DNA from: Paratinospora sagittata
Lineage: Eukaryota; Streptophyta; Magnoliopsida; Ranunculales; Menispermaceae
Assembly: GCA_035771175.1 (NCBI GenBank)
Contig: CM069610.1
Span: 20,984,501 to 21,048,500, forward strand
Reading direction: 5' to 3'
DNA length: 64,000 nucleotides
Shown here: positions 22,630 through 34,183 of the stretch, one piece after another
Layout of the letters: each line of letters begins with the position of its first letter
How positions within the stretch are numbered: the first letter of the stretch is position 1
Position numbers and translations under genes: made by a program
The notes under the pieces: model-generated
The model's database searches: none
Told to the model about the DNA's origin: nothing
What the model saw: only the letters and a program-made list of their open reading frames with translations

Positions 22630-25594
22630 TGTGACGCCCCGGAAATTATTTCATCTAGCCCATAACCCAATTGCACTTTGCCCAAACTCTATGCGTTGCC
22701 TTGATATGTTTGGTGTTTGTTTGATGGTTGTTTAATGTTTGTATAGTTGATGCTTGATAATGTATATAAATATGTGTATCATAAATTGTATATGGGTCAT
22801 GTTAAATTAAATTATAATGCATATGTTATTATTTATGTATGGACCCATTAAACCATGAATTGATATGAGTTAGGATTGATTGAATAAAAGGATAAATGAG
22901 AATGAAAATTTGGTGTATTAAATGGATTGGACATCTAAAATACATGGAAGCATGAAATTGGTTAAAGTACATGTGGTTGGTATGGGTAGTATGAGACCGA
23001 CACATGTGAAGGTTGGTGCATGAAAGTGGACAAGTGTCCCATGCCCTCAAGGAAGTGCTAGAATGAGTGGAGGGAATCAAGGAGAGAATCAAGGAGAGAA
23101 TCAAGGAGGGAATCAAGAAAGTGCTAGAAAAAGGTGAGTGGAGAGAAAGGAAAAAAGTAGAGAAAGAAAAGAAGAGAAGGAAAGAAGAAGAGAAAGAAGG
23201 AGGGAGTTGCAGGAGGAAGATCTCTGCGACATTTTCATCAAAGAGCTGGATCTTTGGGATAAATGGTCAGATTGAGCTCAAAATTTGTCAGCAAGTTCGT
23301 AGCTTATGGTTATTCATTCTGGTCTGTGGAGATCTTGATCAGAGGTTTCGTCTAAGAGATCTAACCTCTCAAACAAAGCTGGTCGGAAAGTCTGGATTTC
23401 TCGCGTCATTTCTTTCAAACTTCTAGATCTCTTTAATCTACCGTTGGATGGATATAAAATTTGGGTACGTAGTGTACAATGATATTTCTGCATTTTGAAC
23501 GGTGGAGATCTTGATTAGAAGTTTTGTCTGAGAGATCTAACCTCTGAAACAAAGCTGGTCGGAAAGTCTGGATTTCTCGTGCCGTTTCGGTCAAACTTAA
23601 AGATCTCCTCAATCTACCGTTTGATGGATATCAAATTTGGGTATGTAGTTTATAACTGATACTTATGTATTCTGAACGGTTTAGATGTTTATGCGTTTAG
23701 TTAGTAGTTTGTGTGATATAGTCATCTGAGTTTGAGTATTTGCAACAGGAAAGGAGAAATTGTCTGATTAGAGACTTGTTCATCAAATTTACTTCTCTTT
23801 TCGGTCCACCGTTGGATTGGGCTGATATTTGGACAGAAGGTTTGTTTCTTCATATATTTCAATCTGTACGGTTGATTTTGTGATTACATATTTCTGTTGG
23901 TATATTGATACATCTGAACAGAATAGTAAATGAAGAATTGGTAGGGTTGCTTGTATTAGACCTAAATATAGAATATGAACTTAGACCTTTCCAAATAGCT
24001 TGCATGTCAACTATGTTGACCTAGTTGTCATTGTTGATGAACCCATGATGGAAAATTAGTGATATACATGGCTGAACATGGTGACCTAGTGTAAATCGAC
24101 AATATGGCCTAAGTATGGAAAATTTCATATTTTAGGGCTTTTGATGCTTTTGGCCTAGAATCATTGAATTGATGCAACTTATGTTTAATGAAGCATGATT
24201 AGGGTTGATTATGCTACTGATTTGGTGGTTGTGGCCATATCATGGGTTAGGCCTACTTGTGATCAAGTGACCCAATTTGGGCTTGTTTATGCCTAAAGGA
24301 ATTAAAAATCAGTATTTTTGATTAATAGAATGGTTTATGTATGAGAACTATGCATTAGAGGCCTAAGTCATGTGATTTGAGTTGAATGATGGGATTAGAT
24401 GGGATTTAGGCCTATTGTTTATATGTGGGCTGATTTAGGGTTGATGTGTAATGTCTATGTGATTGAGCATAGAAATTGATGTATGGTAGGATATTGATGT
24501 ATGTTTCAGGATCTTGATTGGGTTGATTCGGTTTGGTGGTCGTGTGTGGTTAAATACTCTCGCGAGGCTTGGATGTGAGTAGACTTCATTTATGATTATA
24601 TCTTTTATGTCATCATATCACTTATATATATTGTATGTTGAAAGCATGAATGTGTTCTAATGTTTTGAATGATGCATTGATTTGAGAAAACCTTATGACT
24701 TTGGTTGGGCCCATCTATCTGGCTAATAGGGGGACTTAACATTGTCATAGGAGGGTTTTAGGAAAGGAAATGATTGGGGTCAACGGTACGGTGAAATAGA
24801 CGTGCACTAGTAACCCCAAATAAAACATGATTGGGATCAACGGTACGGTGAAATAGACGTGCACTAGTAACCCAATGCATGTGGAATGTGGATCCAAATT
24901 GATAAGCTTTTACTTGCATCGAACTTATTATAAATGCTTGATATCTATATGTTATGAGCTTTTAATCATGCAACACATTGACATGCATACATGATATTTA
25001 TTGATGAGTATTGATAGGATATTTGAATTCTATTCACTGGGCACCGTTGGCTCATCCTCATTTTCCTCTTTGAAGTCCTTCTGTCCCGAATAAGGACAAA
25101 TGAGTAGTTATATCTTGAGGGCCTTGCCTGTGAGAGAATCCAAAGCTTCGATGTGACTTGAGAGGCATTTTGATTGAACTGTGTTTTAAATTATGAAGTA
25201 TTATATTTTGGATTATGTAATTATAATACTTACCACATTGTAGTATGGGTGAGTTGGGACTTGTTAGATAGACCATGTGGGCATATGACGGTTTTTATTT
25301 GTACCCACAATTTTGGACTTTATGTGTATGTCAATTTTAATGGACTGTAGGGATTATGATTTTATTTATGGTTCATTTTTATGGATTATCTCTTGTTTTG
25401 GATGATTAATACGGTGGGTAGTTTTGTTTAGTACCTTTTGATATTATGTCGTTGTTTGAGATTAGGCTCGTAGGGTCTCAACCACCTCACAGGAGTTGAG
25501 GAGTGGTCGGAGATGCCTACGCCGGGCGTCCCGCCCCGGCATTCTGCACGCCATTCCCTGCGGGGTTGGTGGTCCGGGGTGCGGGGTCGCCACA
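22630..25594 (+). repeat. Tekay-A 3' LTR (2,965 bp)
   Basis: It starts TGTGACGCCCC and ends GGGGTCGCCACA, the same ends as the solo copy at 30010-33001. It is nearly identical to the 5' LTR but has four instead of six GAGAATCAAGGA-type units at about 23070-23118. It is not followed by the target-site duplication; that comes 436 bp later. Confidence 0.9.
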
Positions 25595-26030
25595 CAACTC
25601 CTTAGGCATAAACATGCCCAAATTGGGTCATTTAATCACAAGTAGGCCTAACTCATGATATGGTCACAACCACCAAATAAGTAGGATAATCAACCCTAAT
25701 CATGCTTAATTAGACATAAATTGCATCAATTTAATGATTTTAGGCCAAAAGTGTCAAAAGCCCTTTGCGTCAAAAGCACTTGGTTCAGTGGCTACTAGGA
25801 ATGCGAAATTAGACTCCTTAAGGGAGGTCTCGAGTTCGATTCCTAGGGAGGCCCTTTACTATTCATGAGGGAATAGTAGGGACAAATAATCGTTTTGATG
25901 TAGACCAGCTGCGGTTGGGTTGCTACATGGCGATAGGACAATATTATGTGGTACTATGGCTAGGCGTTCGCCCCGAGGGGGTACGCCCGCACCTGGGTAG
26001 GGGGCACACTGTGCAGCCCAGGGTGTGACA
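25595..26030 (+). other. Chimeric tail of Tekay-A: inverted LTR piece plus tRNA-like segment
   Basis: 25605-25765 is the reverse complement of the LTR-A interior around 16915-17080 (for example AGGCATAAACATGCCCAAAT). After it come GTTCAGTGGCTACTAGG (A-box-like, about 25783) and GAGTTCGATTCC (B-box-like, about 25832) with tRNA-like spacing, then a GC-rich stretch ending GGGTGTGACA at 26030. The target-site duplication GAAAA follows directly. The block therefore lies inside the inserted unit, not in the flank. Confidence 0.65.
25771..26030 (+). mobile_element. SINE-like tRNA-derived segment (tentative)
   Basis: The A-box-like TGGTTCAGTGGC and B-box-like GAGTTCGATTCC are about 45 nt apart, as in pol III promoters of tRNA-derived SINEs. 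A repeated TCAAAAGC occurs just before it (about 25753 and 25770). No SINE-like A- or T-rich tail is seen, and the sequence ends with GTGTGACA, an LTR-like end, so this could also be part of a non-autonomous LTR element. Confidence 0.35.
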
Positions 26031-29000
26031 GAAAACCTCTATAGGATTCCACTATCTCGGATTCACTTACCGGGTGTGAATCAAACCATTACAATTTTCT
26101 TTTTACATGTCAAGACAAACCTATCCTTTTACGGGCTAAGGATGAACCGTCTACTTTTTTTGCGGGATAAAGAAGAACCTAAAATCCTTTTACCGGGCTA
26201 AGGATGAACCACTTCTTCCTTTTTACGGGCAAAGGAAAAACCGGTTTCCTTTACACGGGCTAAGGAAGAACCACTTGATTCTTTTCAAGAAAAAGGATAA
26301 AACTAAACCAAAATTCCAAGCTAGGAATCCTAAGTGAACTAAATCATAAATGCTTGTTCTAAATCCTTGGAACAATTACAATGAAGCACAAGATATTATA
26401 ATATCATACAATACAAGATATAAAATTAAAGCTCATGGAATGAGAAACACTTACAACCATATACCTTTCATGTATCCATATTGCTCATTTGAAGGTTGTT
26501 AGAAAACATGCATGATTGATGCAAAAATGAAGCGCCAAAATCACCAAGATAAATCTTGTTCAAACTCTCTCTTTAGGTGTTTTGAAAATAAGAAGATGTG
26601 GAAGATTAAGATTAAGGCTCATTCTCTCATTTTCTCACAAAACACTCAAACTCTAGGGAATTTTGAATTTTGAAATCAAACACTTATTTTCCCTAGGAAA
26701 TCAAAGGTTTTCTCTCAAGAAATTGGAATTTGAAAATTGGAGAGAAAAACCAAAAGAGAGATATTAAAAATGAAATCGATTAAACACTTGAATGATTTTT
26801 CAAAAGCTAGTTGAAAACAATTTTGTAGAAACTTGAGTTTTCTTTTTGGAAATAAGGAAAATGAAAACAATGATACAAGTATCAAAAACCCAAGTGTTGG
26901 AAACATCTCAAAATGAACTTCTCAAAGATTGAAGATGAAGACTCATGAGATTTCTTCAAAGTAGAGAGAAAACTTGAAGGATGATGAACACTTGAAGATC
27001 AAAACCTTTTTCTCTCAAATCAAAACACTTGAACTTCTGAAAACTTGTTTTGGATTTTGAAAACCAAGAGAAAATACAAATGCACAAGTTTCTAAAGATT
27101 TTGCAAAAGTTACTCCAATTGAGCCAAGGCATGTATTTATAAAAGTTTTAAAACTAAAAAAGTAGGAACCACATTTCCAAGGGTGGAACTACGTTTTTGT
27201 TTGAAAATGCCTTGAAAAATCCTCTTTGGAAATAATGCGAAAACGCAATTCAGTGTCAATTTCCAAAAATGCCCAAAAAGAGAGAAACACGTTTTTATAG
27301 GAGGAAACTCGTTTCTGTTCAAATTTCAGAGGGCTCATTTTTTTAGAAAACAAATGAAACACGTTTCTCAAGAGGAAACACGTTCTCAAGAGGAAACACA
27401 CTTTTATATATCCAGATGAAAAACTTCTCTCTACACAGCAAGAAAACACGTTTCTTAAGGAAGAAATGCATTTCGGCTTACATAGAAACTGATTTTTGAT
27501 TTTTCAAGATTTTTCCAAGTCCACAATATGATTTCTTGAAAACCCAAGTTCAAATAAACTTGAAAACATTGAATTTTAATCAAATTGAAGTCCATGCATG
27601 TAACACCCGTACCTTAGGATGACGCCATTTTGACCCGTAGAGTAGCCGTATACGTATCTCGACACAAGTTGGTTCGAGTGTCTTTGCATGTTTTTAAGTT
27701 GTTTAATGTGTGCGTAAAGTTTCAGAATGATCGGAGACCCGTTCGACGTCGAAACATGTTGAAAATGGTGTTTTGGATAAGTGGAGCTCGCTCCATGGAG
27801 GAAGAAGTTTCTGTAACCGATTACATCAATGGCTTGATCTCCTAGATCTGTGGTCCGATTGAGCTGAAATCTTGTCAGCTTATTCCTCTCTGATAGATAT
27901 TCATTATGAACGGTGAAGAACTTGATCGGTGTTGTTTACTGTGAGATATAAGACTCCAAACACTGCTTCACGGATTTGCAGATTTTCTTGTGCAGTTTTG
28001 ATCAAATGGTTGGATCTCTCAATCCCACCGTTGGATTGAGCTAAAATTTTACCAGAATATTTTTAATTGAATCATAAAAGTTCTGAATGGTTAAATTTGT
28101 GAGTCATTTTCAAGAAATTAATTATCTAAGTGAAAGTAATTATTGTAGAAAAAATAGTTCTTTTTATTTAAGTGGTTTTTTCTAACTTTCACGTGTGGGC
28201 CCAAAAATGCAACTAAACCTCTATATAAGCTATTTGAACGTGAATTTCTTCATTTTTCACTTTCAAAAAAGGCTACAGAGCTTGGGGAGTAGATAAAGAA
28301 GGGGAGAGGAGAAAAATGGGAGAAGTTAGGGTTTTTTGGTGATTTTTGCCCCAAAACACCCAAGGTAATCATTTCTTCCCCATTCTTTCTCATTTTTCTT
28401 CCTTCTGTCACTTTCCTTCATCCATGCAAACTTATTTTCGACCTAGGGTTTCTATGAATCCCAAAATTTTAGGGTCCTAGACCTAGGGTTTGCATGTATG
28501 GACTATTTTATGCTTGTTTTTCATGTTAAAGACCTTCTCTAACCTCAACCAATACCTAAGGGGTGTTTTCCATTCATGTATCCCGAAATTTAAGGAGTGG
28601 TGGAAAATCAATGTTGGACTTAGGCTTTGATTTTGTGATATGTGTATCTAGATGGTATGGGGAGTCCATAAATGATGAAACCCCCAACTTCTAACAAGAA
28701 ATTGGGGGTTTAGAAATTGGAGGGGTTTCATGGATTTGACCTAAACTAGGATTTTAGACCTAGGGTTTACTATTCAAATTGCACGTGATTTATGATGAAT
28801 GCATGGGTAAATATGGATGTTCCGTACTCCCAATTATTGGTTTTGATTAGTGGAAACCCTAGTGTAGAGAAATTTTGGCTAGGCTATGTAATTTAACAAT
28901 TTCCTTGTAATTTGGGAAATTGCACGTGATTTAGGGATTTGCCTAAATTTGGGGATTTTGACCTAATTGATTTCAATTGATGAAATTGACTTGAAATTAG

Positions 29001-30004
29001 TCTAATTAACCCTATTTATGATTAAATGTTATGTATTATAGTGTTTGGATCAACCTATTGCATTCAATTTGGTTAAATGTGGGTTAATGGGGTAGTAAAT
29101 GGGTGAATTGGGCAATTTGAGATTAGCCCATGTGTAGGACCATTTTAGAAATTTAATTGGCAGTTGATTTGGGTTTAAACATGGTCGATTAGCATACTTG
29201 GACTGATTTTCAGTTTTGCATAAACCATGTCATTTTCAGAATTTGTGATTTGATCTAAGTGACCCAAATAGTCCAATTGAAGATTGTGGTGCATTGGGAT
29301 GATTGTGGCATTCTAGTGCTCTTTCTTGGAATTGGAAGTTAGATTGGCTAGGTCTAGCCAATCAAGAGTGAGTGTTTCTCTTACTTGTGAATTCTATATG
29401 TGGCATTGTAGTATAAAATGTTTTAAATGCTTGTATAATGTAGTATGCATGATTTATTGAATTCATGAACTGTATTTGAGCATAGTCAGTTGGGAAAACA
29501 GTTGAGTTATGTGAATTCCCTAAGCTTGAGATTTCTTATGGGATCACATTGGGCCGGCCAGGAATCCTCAGTTGTGGACCTTACAAAGGATTTCTATGGG
29601 TTGTGTATGTTAGGATTCACCTAGACATGATACTTGTCTTGGTGGGCGAATCCTATGGTTCATACAATCCATAGAAATTCTGATAGATACGGGTAAGAAG
29701 TCGATCGGGCATGGGTTTCGGGCACACATGGCCCCTGTATTGATTCTTACTCAGGAGGTGTTAGGTTGCATGCATATGCATGTTTATAAAATGGTATGCA
29801 TTGTCTTGTTTATAGCATGATACATTATATTGGCATGTTACATTATATTGGCATGTATGTAATATTGCCTACGCCTATGGTTATTTAAATGGTTTTAATG
29901 ATTCTTGTAATGTTTTACTTAAATGCATATATATGTTGCCACTTGTATAGAACATTGATTGAGCTTGTTGTGGCTCACCCCTCATCCTTATCTTTTCAGG
30001 ATCT

Positions 30005-33000
30005 GATAGTGTGACGCCCCGAAAATTATTTCATTTAGCCCATAACCCAATTGCATTTTGCCCAAACTCTATGTGTTGCCTTGATATGTTTGGTGTTTGT
30101 TTGATGGTTGTTTAATGTTTGTATATTTGATGCTTGATAATGTATATAAATATGTGCATTATAAATTGTATATGGGTCATGTTAAATTAAAGTATAATGC
30201 GTGTTTTATTATTTATGCATGGGCCCATTAAACCATGAATTGATATGGGTTAGGATTGATTGAATAAAAGGATAAATGAGAATGAAAATTTGGTGTATTA
30301 AATGGATTGGAAATTTAAGATATATGGAAGCATGAGATTGGTTAAAGTACATGTGGTTGGTATGGGTAGTATGAGACCAACACATGTCAAGTTGGTGCAT
30401 GAGAATGGACAAGTGTCCCATGCCCCATTTATTTTTTCCAACACATGTCAAGTTGGTGCATGAAAATGGACAAGTGTCCCATGCCCTATTTCTCTTCTCC
30501 AACACATGTCAAGTTGGTGCATGAGACCAACAAAAGTCAAGTTGGTGCATGAGAATGGACAAGTGTCCCATGCCCCATTTCTCTTCTCCAATACATGTCA
30601 AGTTGGTGCATGAAAATGAACAAGTGTCTTATGCCCCATTTCTCCTCTCCAACACATGTCAAGGTTGGTGCATGAGAGTGGACAAGTGTCCCATGTCCTA
30701 CTTCTCTTCCCCAAGGAAGTCCTAGAGGGTGAGATGAGTAGAGAGAAAGGAAAAAAGAAGAGAAAGGAAAGAAGAAGAGAAAGAAAGAGAGAGTTGCTTT
30801 GAGGAAAATCTCAGCAACATTTTCATCAAAGAGGTGGATCTTGGGGATATATGGTCCGATTGAGCTCAACCTTTATCAGAAAGTTTGTAGCTTATGGTTA
30901 TTCATTCTGGTCGGTGGAGATCTTGATTGGAGTTTTCTTCTAAGAGATACAACCTCTCAAACAAAGCTGGTCAGAAAGTCTGGATTTCTCGCGCAGTTTA
31001 GATCAAACTAATAAATCTACTAAATATACCGTTGGATGGATGTGATATTTGGGAATGTGGTTTAAAACTGATCTTTATGCATTATGCACGGTGGAGATGT
31101 TTATGGGGTAAGTATGTTGTGTGATATAGTCATCTGAGGTCGAGTATTTGCAGCAGGAAAGGAGAAATTATCTAATTAGAGACTTGTTTATCAAAGACGC
31201 TTATCTTTTTGGTCCACCGTTGGATTGAGCTGATTTTTGGACAAAAGGTTTTTTTCTTAACATAATTCAATATATACGGTTGATTTTGTGATTAAATATT
31301 TCTATTTGTAGATTAATACATCTGAACAAAATATCAAATGAAGAATTAGTAGGGTTGCTTGTATTAGACTTAAATTTAGAATATGAACTTAGACCTTTCC
31401 AAATAGCTTGCATGTCAACTATGTTGACCTAGTTGCCATTGTTGATAAACCCATGATGCAAAATCAGTGATATACATGGTTGAACATGGTGACCTAGTGT
31501 AAATCGGCAATATGGCCAAAGTATGGAAAAATTCATATTTTAGGGCTTTTGATGCTTTTGGCCTAGAATCATTGAATTGATGCAACTTATGTTTAATTAA
31601 GCATGATTAGGGTTGATTATGCTATTGATTTGGTGGTTGTGACCATATCATGGGTTATGCCTACTTGTGATCAAATGGCCCAATTTGAGCATGTTTATGC
31701 CTAAAGAATTGAAAATTAGTATTTTTGATTAATAGAATGGTTTATGAATGAGAACTATGCATTAGAGGCCTAAGTCATGTGATTTGAGTTGAATGAGGGA
31801 TTAAATGGGATTTAGGCCTATTGTCTATATGTGGGCTGATTTAGGGTTGATGTGTAATGTCTATGTGATTGAGCATAGAAATTGATGTATGGTAGGATAT
31901 TGATGAATGTTTCAGCATCTTGATTGGGTTGATTCGATTTGGTGGCCGTGTGTGGTTAGATACTCTCGCGAGGCTTGGTTGTGAGTAGACTTCATTTATG
32001 ATTATATCTTTTATGTCATCATATCACTTATATATATTGTATGTTGAAAGCATGAATGTGTCCTAATGTTTTGAATGATGCATTGATTTGAGAAAACCTT
32101 ATGACTTTGGTTGGGCCCATCTATCTGGCTAATAGGGGGACTTAACCTTGTCATAGGAGGGTTTTAAAAAGAAAATATTTGGGGATGAGAACGGTAATAG
32201 ACGTGCACTAGTAACCCCAAATTAACATGATTGGGGATGAGAATGGCACGGTGAAATAAACGTGCACTAGTAACCCTAATGCATGTGGAATGTGGATCCA
32301 AATTGATAAGCTTTTACTTGCATTGAACTTATTATAAATGCTTGATATCTATATGTTATGAGCTTTTAATCATACTACACATTGACATGCATACATGATA
32401 TTTATTGATGAGTATGGATAACATATTTGAATTCTATTCCCTGGGCACCGTTAACTCACCCTTATTTTCCTCTTTCAGGTCCTTCTGTCCTAAATAAGGA
32501 CAAATGAGTAGTCATATCATAAGGGCCTTGCCAGCTAGAGAATCCAAGGCCACGATATGAGTTGAGAGGCATTTTGATTGAACTGTGTTTTATATTATGA
32601 TGTATTATATTTTGGACTATGTAATTATAACACTTACCACATTGTAGTATGGGTGAGTTGAGACTTGTTAGATAGACCATGTGGACATATGACGGTTTTT
32701 TTGTACCCTTAGTTTTGGACTTTATGTGTATGTCAATCTTGATGGACTGTAGGGATTATGGTATGATTTTATTTATGGTTCATTTTTATGGAGTATCTCT
32801 TGTCTTGGATGATTAATACGGTTGGTAGTTTTGTTTAGTACCTGTTTATATTATGTCGTTGTTTGGGATAAGACTCGTAGGGTCTCAACCCCCTCACGAG
32901 GGTTGAGGACTGGTTTGAGATGCCTACGCCGGGCGTCCCGCCCTGGCATTCCGCACCCCATTCCTAGCGGGGTTGGTGGTCCGAGGTGCGGGGTCGCCAC

Positions 33001-33006
33001 AGATAG
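30005..33006 (+). mobile_element. Solo LTR of the Tekay-A family, nested in D
   Basis: The LTR 30010-33001 (2,992 bp) starts TGTGACGCCCC, ends GGGGTCGCCACA and is flanked by GATAG on both sides (30005-30009 and 33002-33006). It is more diverged from the two Tekay-A LTRs than they are from each other. Instead of the GAGAATCAAGGA minisatellite it has an array of about 60-bp units containing AACACATGTCAAGTTGGTGC at about 30380-30715, five to six copies. Confidence 0.93.
30380..30715 (+). repeat. Tandem array of about 60-bp units in the solo LTR
   Basis: Units contain CACATGTCAAGTTGGTGCAT, GGACAAGTGTCCCATGCCC and TTCTC. Five to six imperfect copies, one shortened. The 5' and 3' LTRs of Tekay-A have a single copy at the matching place. 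Confidence 0.8.
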
Positions 33007-33808
33007 GAAGGGGAAAGAGAAAGTTTAGCTGTGAAGCATTCCTGTACTGTTGTTGACGTAGGTGTTTAGTACTTTCCTCAATTTATTTTGATAAATTGTA
33101 CTATGTAACACCTAATGATTATTCTTAACATTTAGATGAGTTTGTACTTATGGTTAAGTATATTATCTACTTTTGAACACTATGGACTTGGAGAAAAATT
33201 TTCTAATTGTCATTTTGGATATGTTTTATATGATGATCTTATATTATGTCAATGTGTTTATTGTTGTGTATTTGGGATTATGTTTTGTGTTAGAAGGCTT
33301 ATCGGGATGCCGTGTATGTCGAGGGAGGATATACAAGGAGTTCTGTGTCGGTCATGACATCACGGATAGTGGGTCGTGACAATGCAAGTGTTAAACTTAT
33401 TTTTGTTGAAAAGTCAAACTTTTGACTAAGTTGAAAACCGGTTTGACTAAACAAAACAATGATGATTCGGAAAAAATTTCGACTAAATATAATTATGAAT
33501 GCATGCATGAAATGATTTGAAAATAAATGAGCAATATAGAGATAAGAAAGATTACAACCTAGTTCTAAGTACACTTGTAAGCTCTCATCCTTTTGTCTTC
33601 AAGTTAACGCGTCCAATCTTTTGCCTTTGACTTTGTTTGATTCACTTGAGTTAACTTGAGATCATTTGAATCTTGTATTGGCCTTTTACCTTTGATCTTT
33701 GGTGCTGAAACGTACTCAATTAAACCATTAGCACCATGGTTATAATGTTTGTCAGCATCAAATACTTAGGAGAATTCTAAGTGGAAGACCCCTTAGGTCA
33801 ACACAACC

Positions 33809-34183
33809 CTGCTAGATTGAGCAGAGGAAGGAACTTTTCCAAGTATCGTTTTTCTTACAAGAGAAGTACACTTATCTTCAACCTAGTAAGAAGTGGGTTG
33901 GACATCTAAAAAAAACTAAGTGTTTGCAAAGGTACTATAGGGTACGAAGATTTGAACCCTATCCCCATAACATTTTCTCTTAGGTACTTAATGGATGGCC
34001 AAAAAACTTTAAGGCAGTTTGTCTATAGAAATCAAATTGTCAAACAATATCTTCTTAATGTTCAAGGGCCAGAGTCCAAAAATTCTTTTGCTAATCTTTG
34101 TGGAAAGAAAGACGACAGGTAAAACCTGTATAAGGACAAATGCCACCATCATTATAGTAGCAAAGTAAATGTGAAAATAACTC
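33809..34183 (-). pseudogene. Continuation of the decayed ORF remnant split by LTR-C1
   Basis: Across the CAACC duplication this is continuous with 14469-15174. Minus-strand frames contain short coding-like pieces (VEDKCTSLVRKTILGKVPSS near 33815-33870) broken by stops. No domain is recognised. Confidence 0.35.

Larger units (their letters stand above)
15392..26035 (+). mobile_element. Tekay-A: full-length chromovirus-type Ty3/gypsy element with target-site duplication
   Basis: The insert 15397-26030 is bracketed by GAAAA at 15392-15396 and 26031-26035. The related uninterrupted sequence in LTR-C2 near 12043 has GAAAA once (GCCTCGAGAAAACTTCTC), which confirms a real duplication. Order: 5' LTR, gag, protease, RT, RNase H, integrase, chromodomain, 3' LTR, then an unusual 436-bp tail (25595-26030). 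The two LTRs are close: about four mismatches in the first 135 bp, suggesting a fairly recent insertion. Coding regions carry several stops and frameshifts, and part of gag is deleted. Confidence 0.9.
27594..33386 (+). mobile_element. Solo LTR D (TGTAACACCC...GGGTCGTGACA) with target-site duplication
   Basis: The insert 27599-33381 is flanked by ATGCA at 27594-27598 and 33382-33386. Removing the nested solo LTR leaves about 2.8 kb with TG/CA ends and no coding region, so it is a solo LTR. A TATATAAG box lies at 28222-28229 on the plus strand, followed by a purine-rich leader and ATGGGAGAAGTTAGGG near 28315. Content and length resemble Tekay-type LTRs, and the block around CCACCGTTGGATTGAGCT is shared with LTR-A. 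It inserted into LTR-C1. Confidence 0.87.
15180..33803 (-). mobile_element. LTR-C1: solo LTR inflated by nested insertions
   Basis: Minus-strand termini are TGTTGACC (33803) and CTATCA (15180). The flanking 5 bp are CAACC on both sides (15175-15179 and 33804-33808), an exact target-site duplication. Without its insertions the LTR is about 2.2 kb (15180-15396, 26036-27598 and 33387-33803). No internal retrotransposon region of its own remains, so it is a solo LTR left by LTR-LTR recombination. Its TATAAATA box reads on the minus strand (plus TATTTATA at 27134-27141). Arrays of GAAAC-CG-TTTC near-palindromes lie upstream of it at about 27180-27480. A short tandem array built from ACGGGCTAAGGATGAACC lies in the downstream part at 26110-26280. 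Confidence 0.88.

Noticed and set aside
25780..25850. tRNA gene
   Set aside because: A- and B-box-like words are present, but no acceptor stem pairing or anticodon arm could be drawn; treated as a SINE-like segment.
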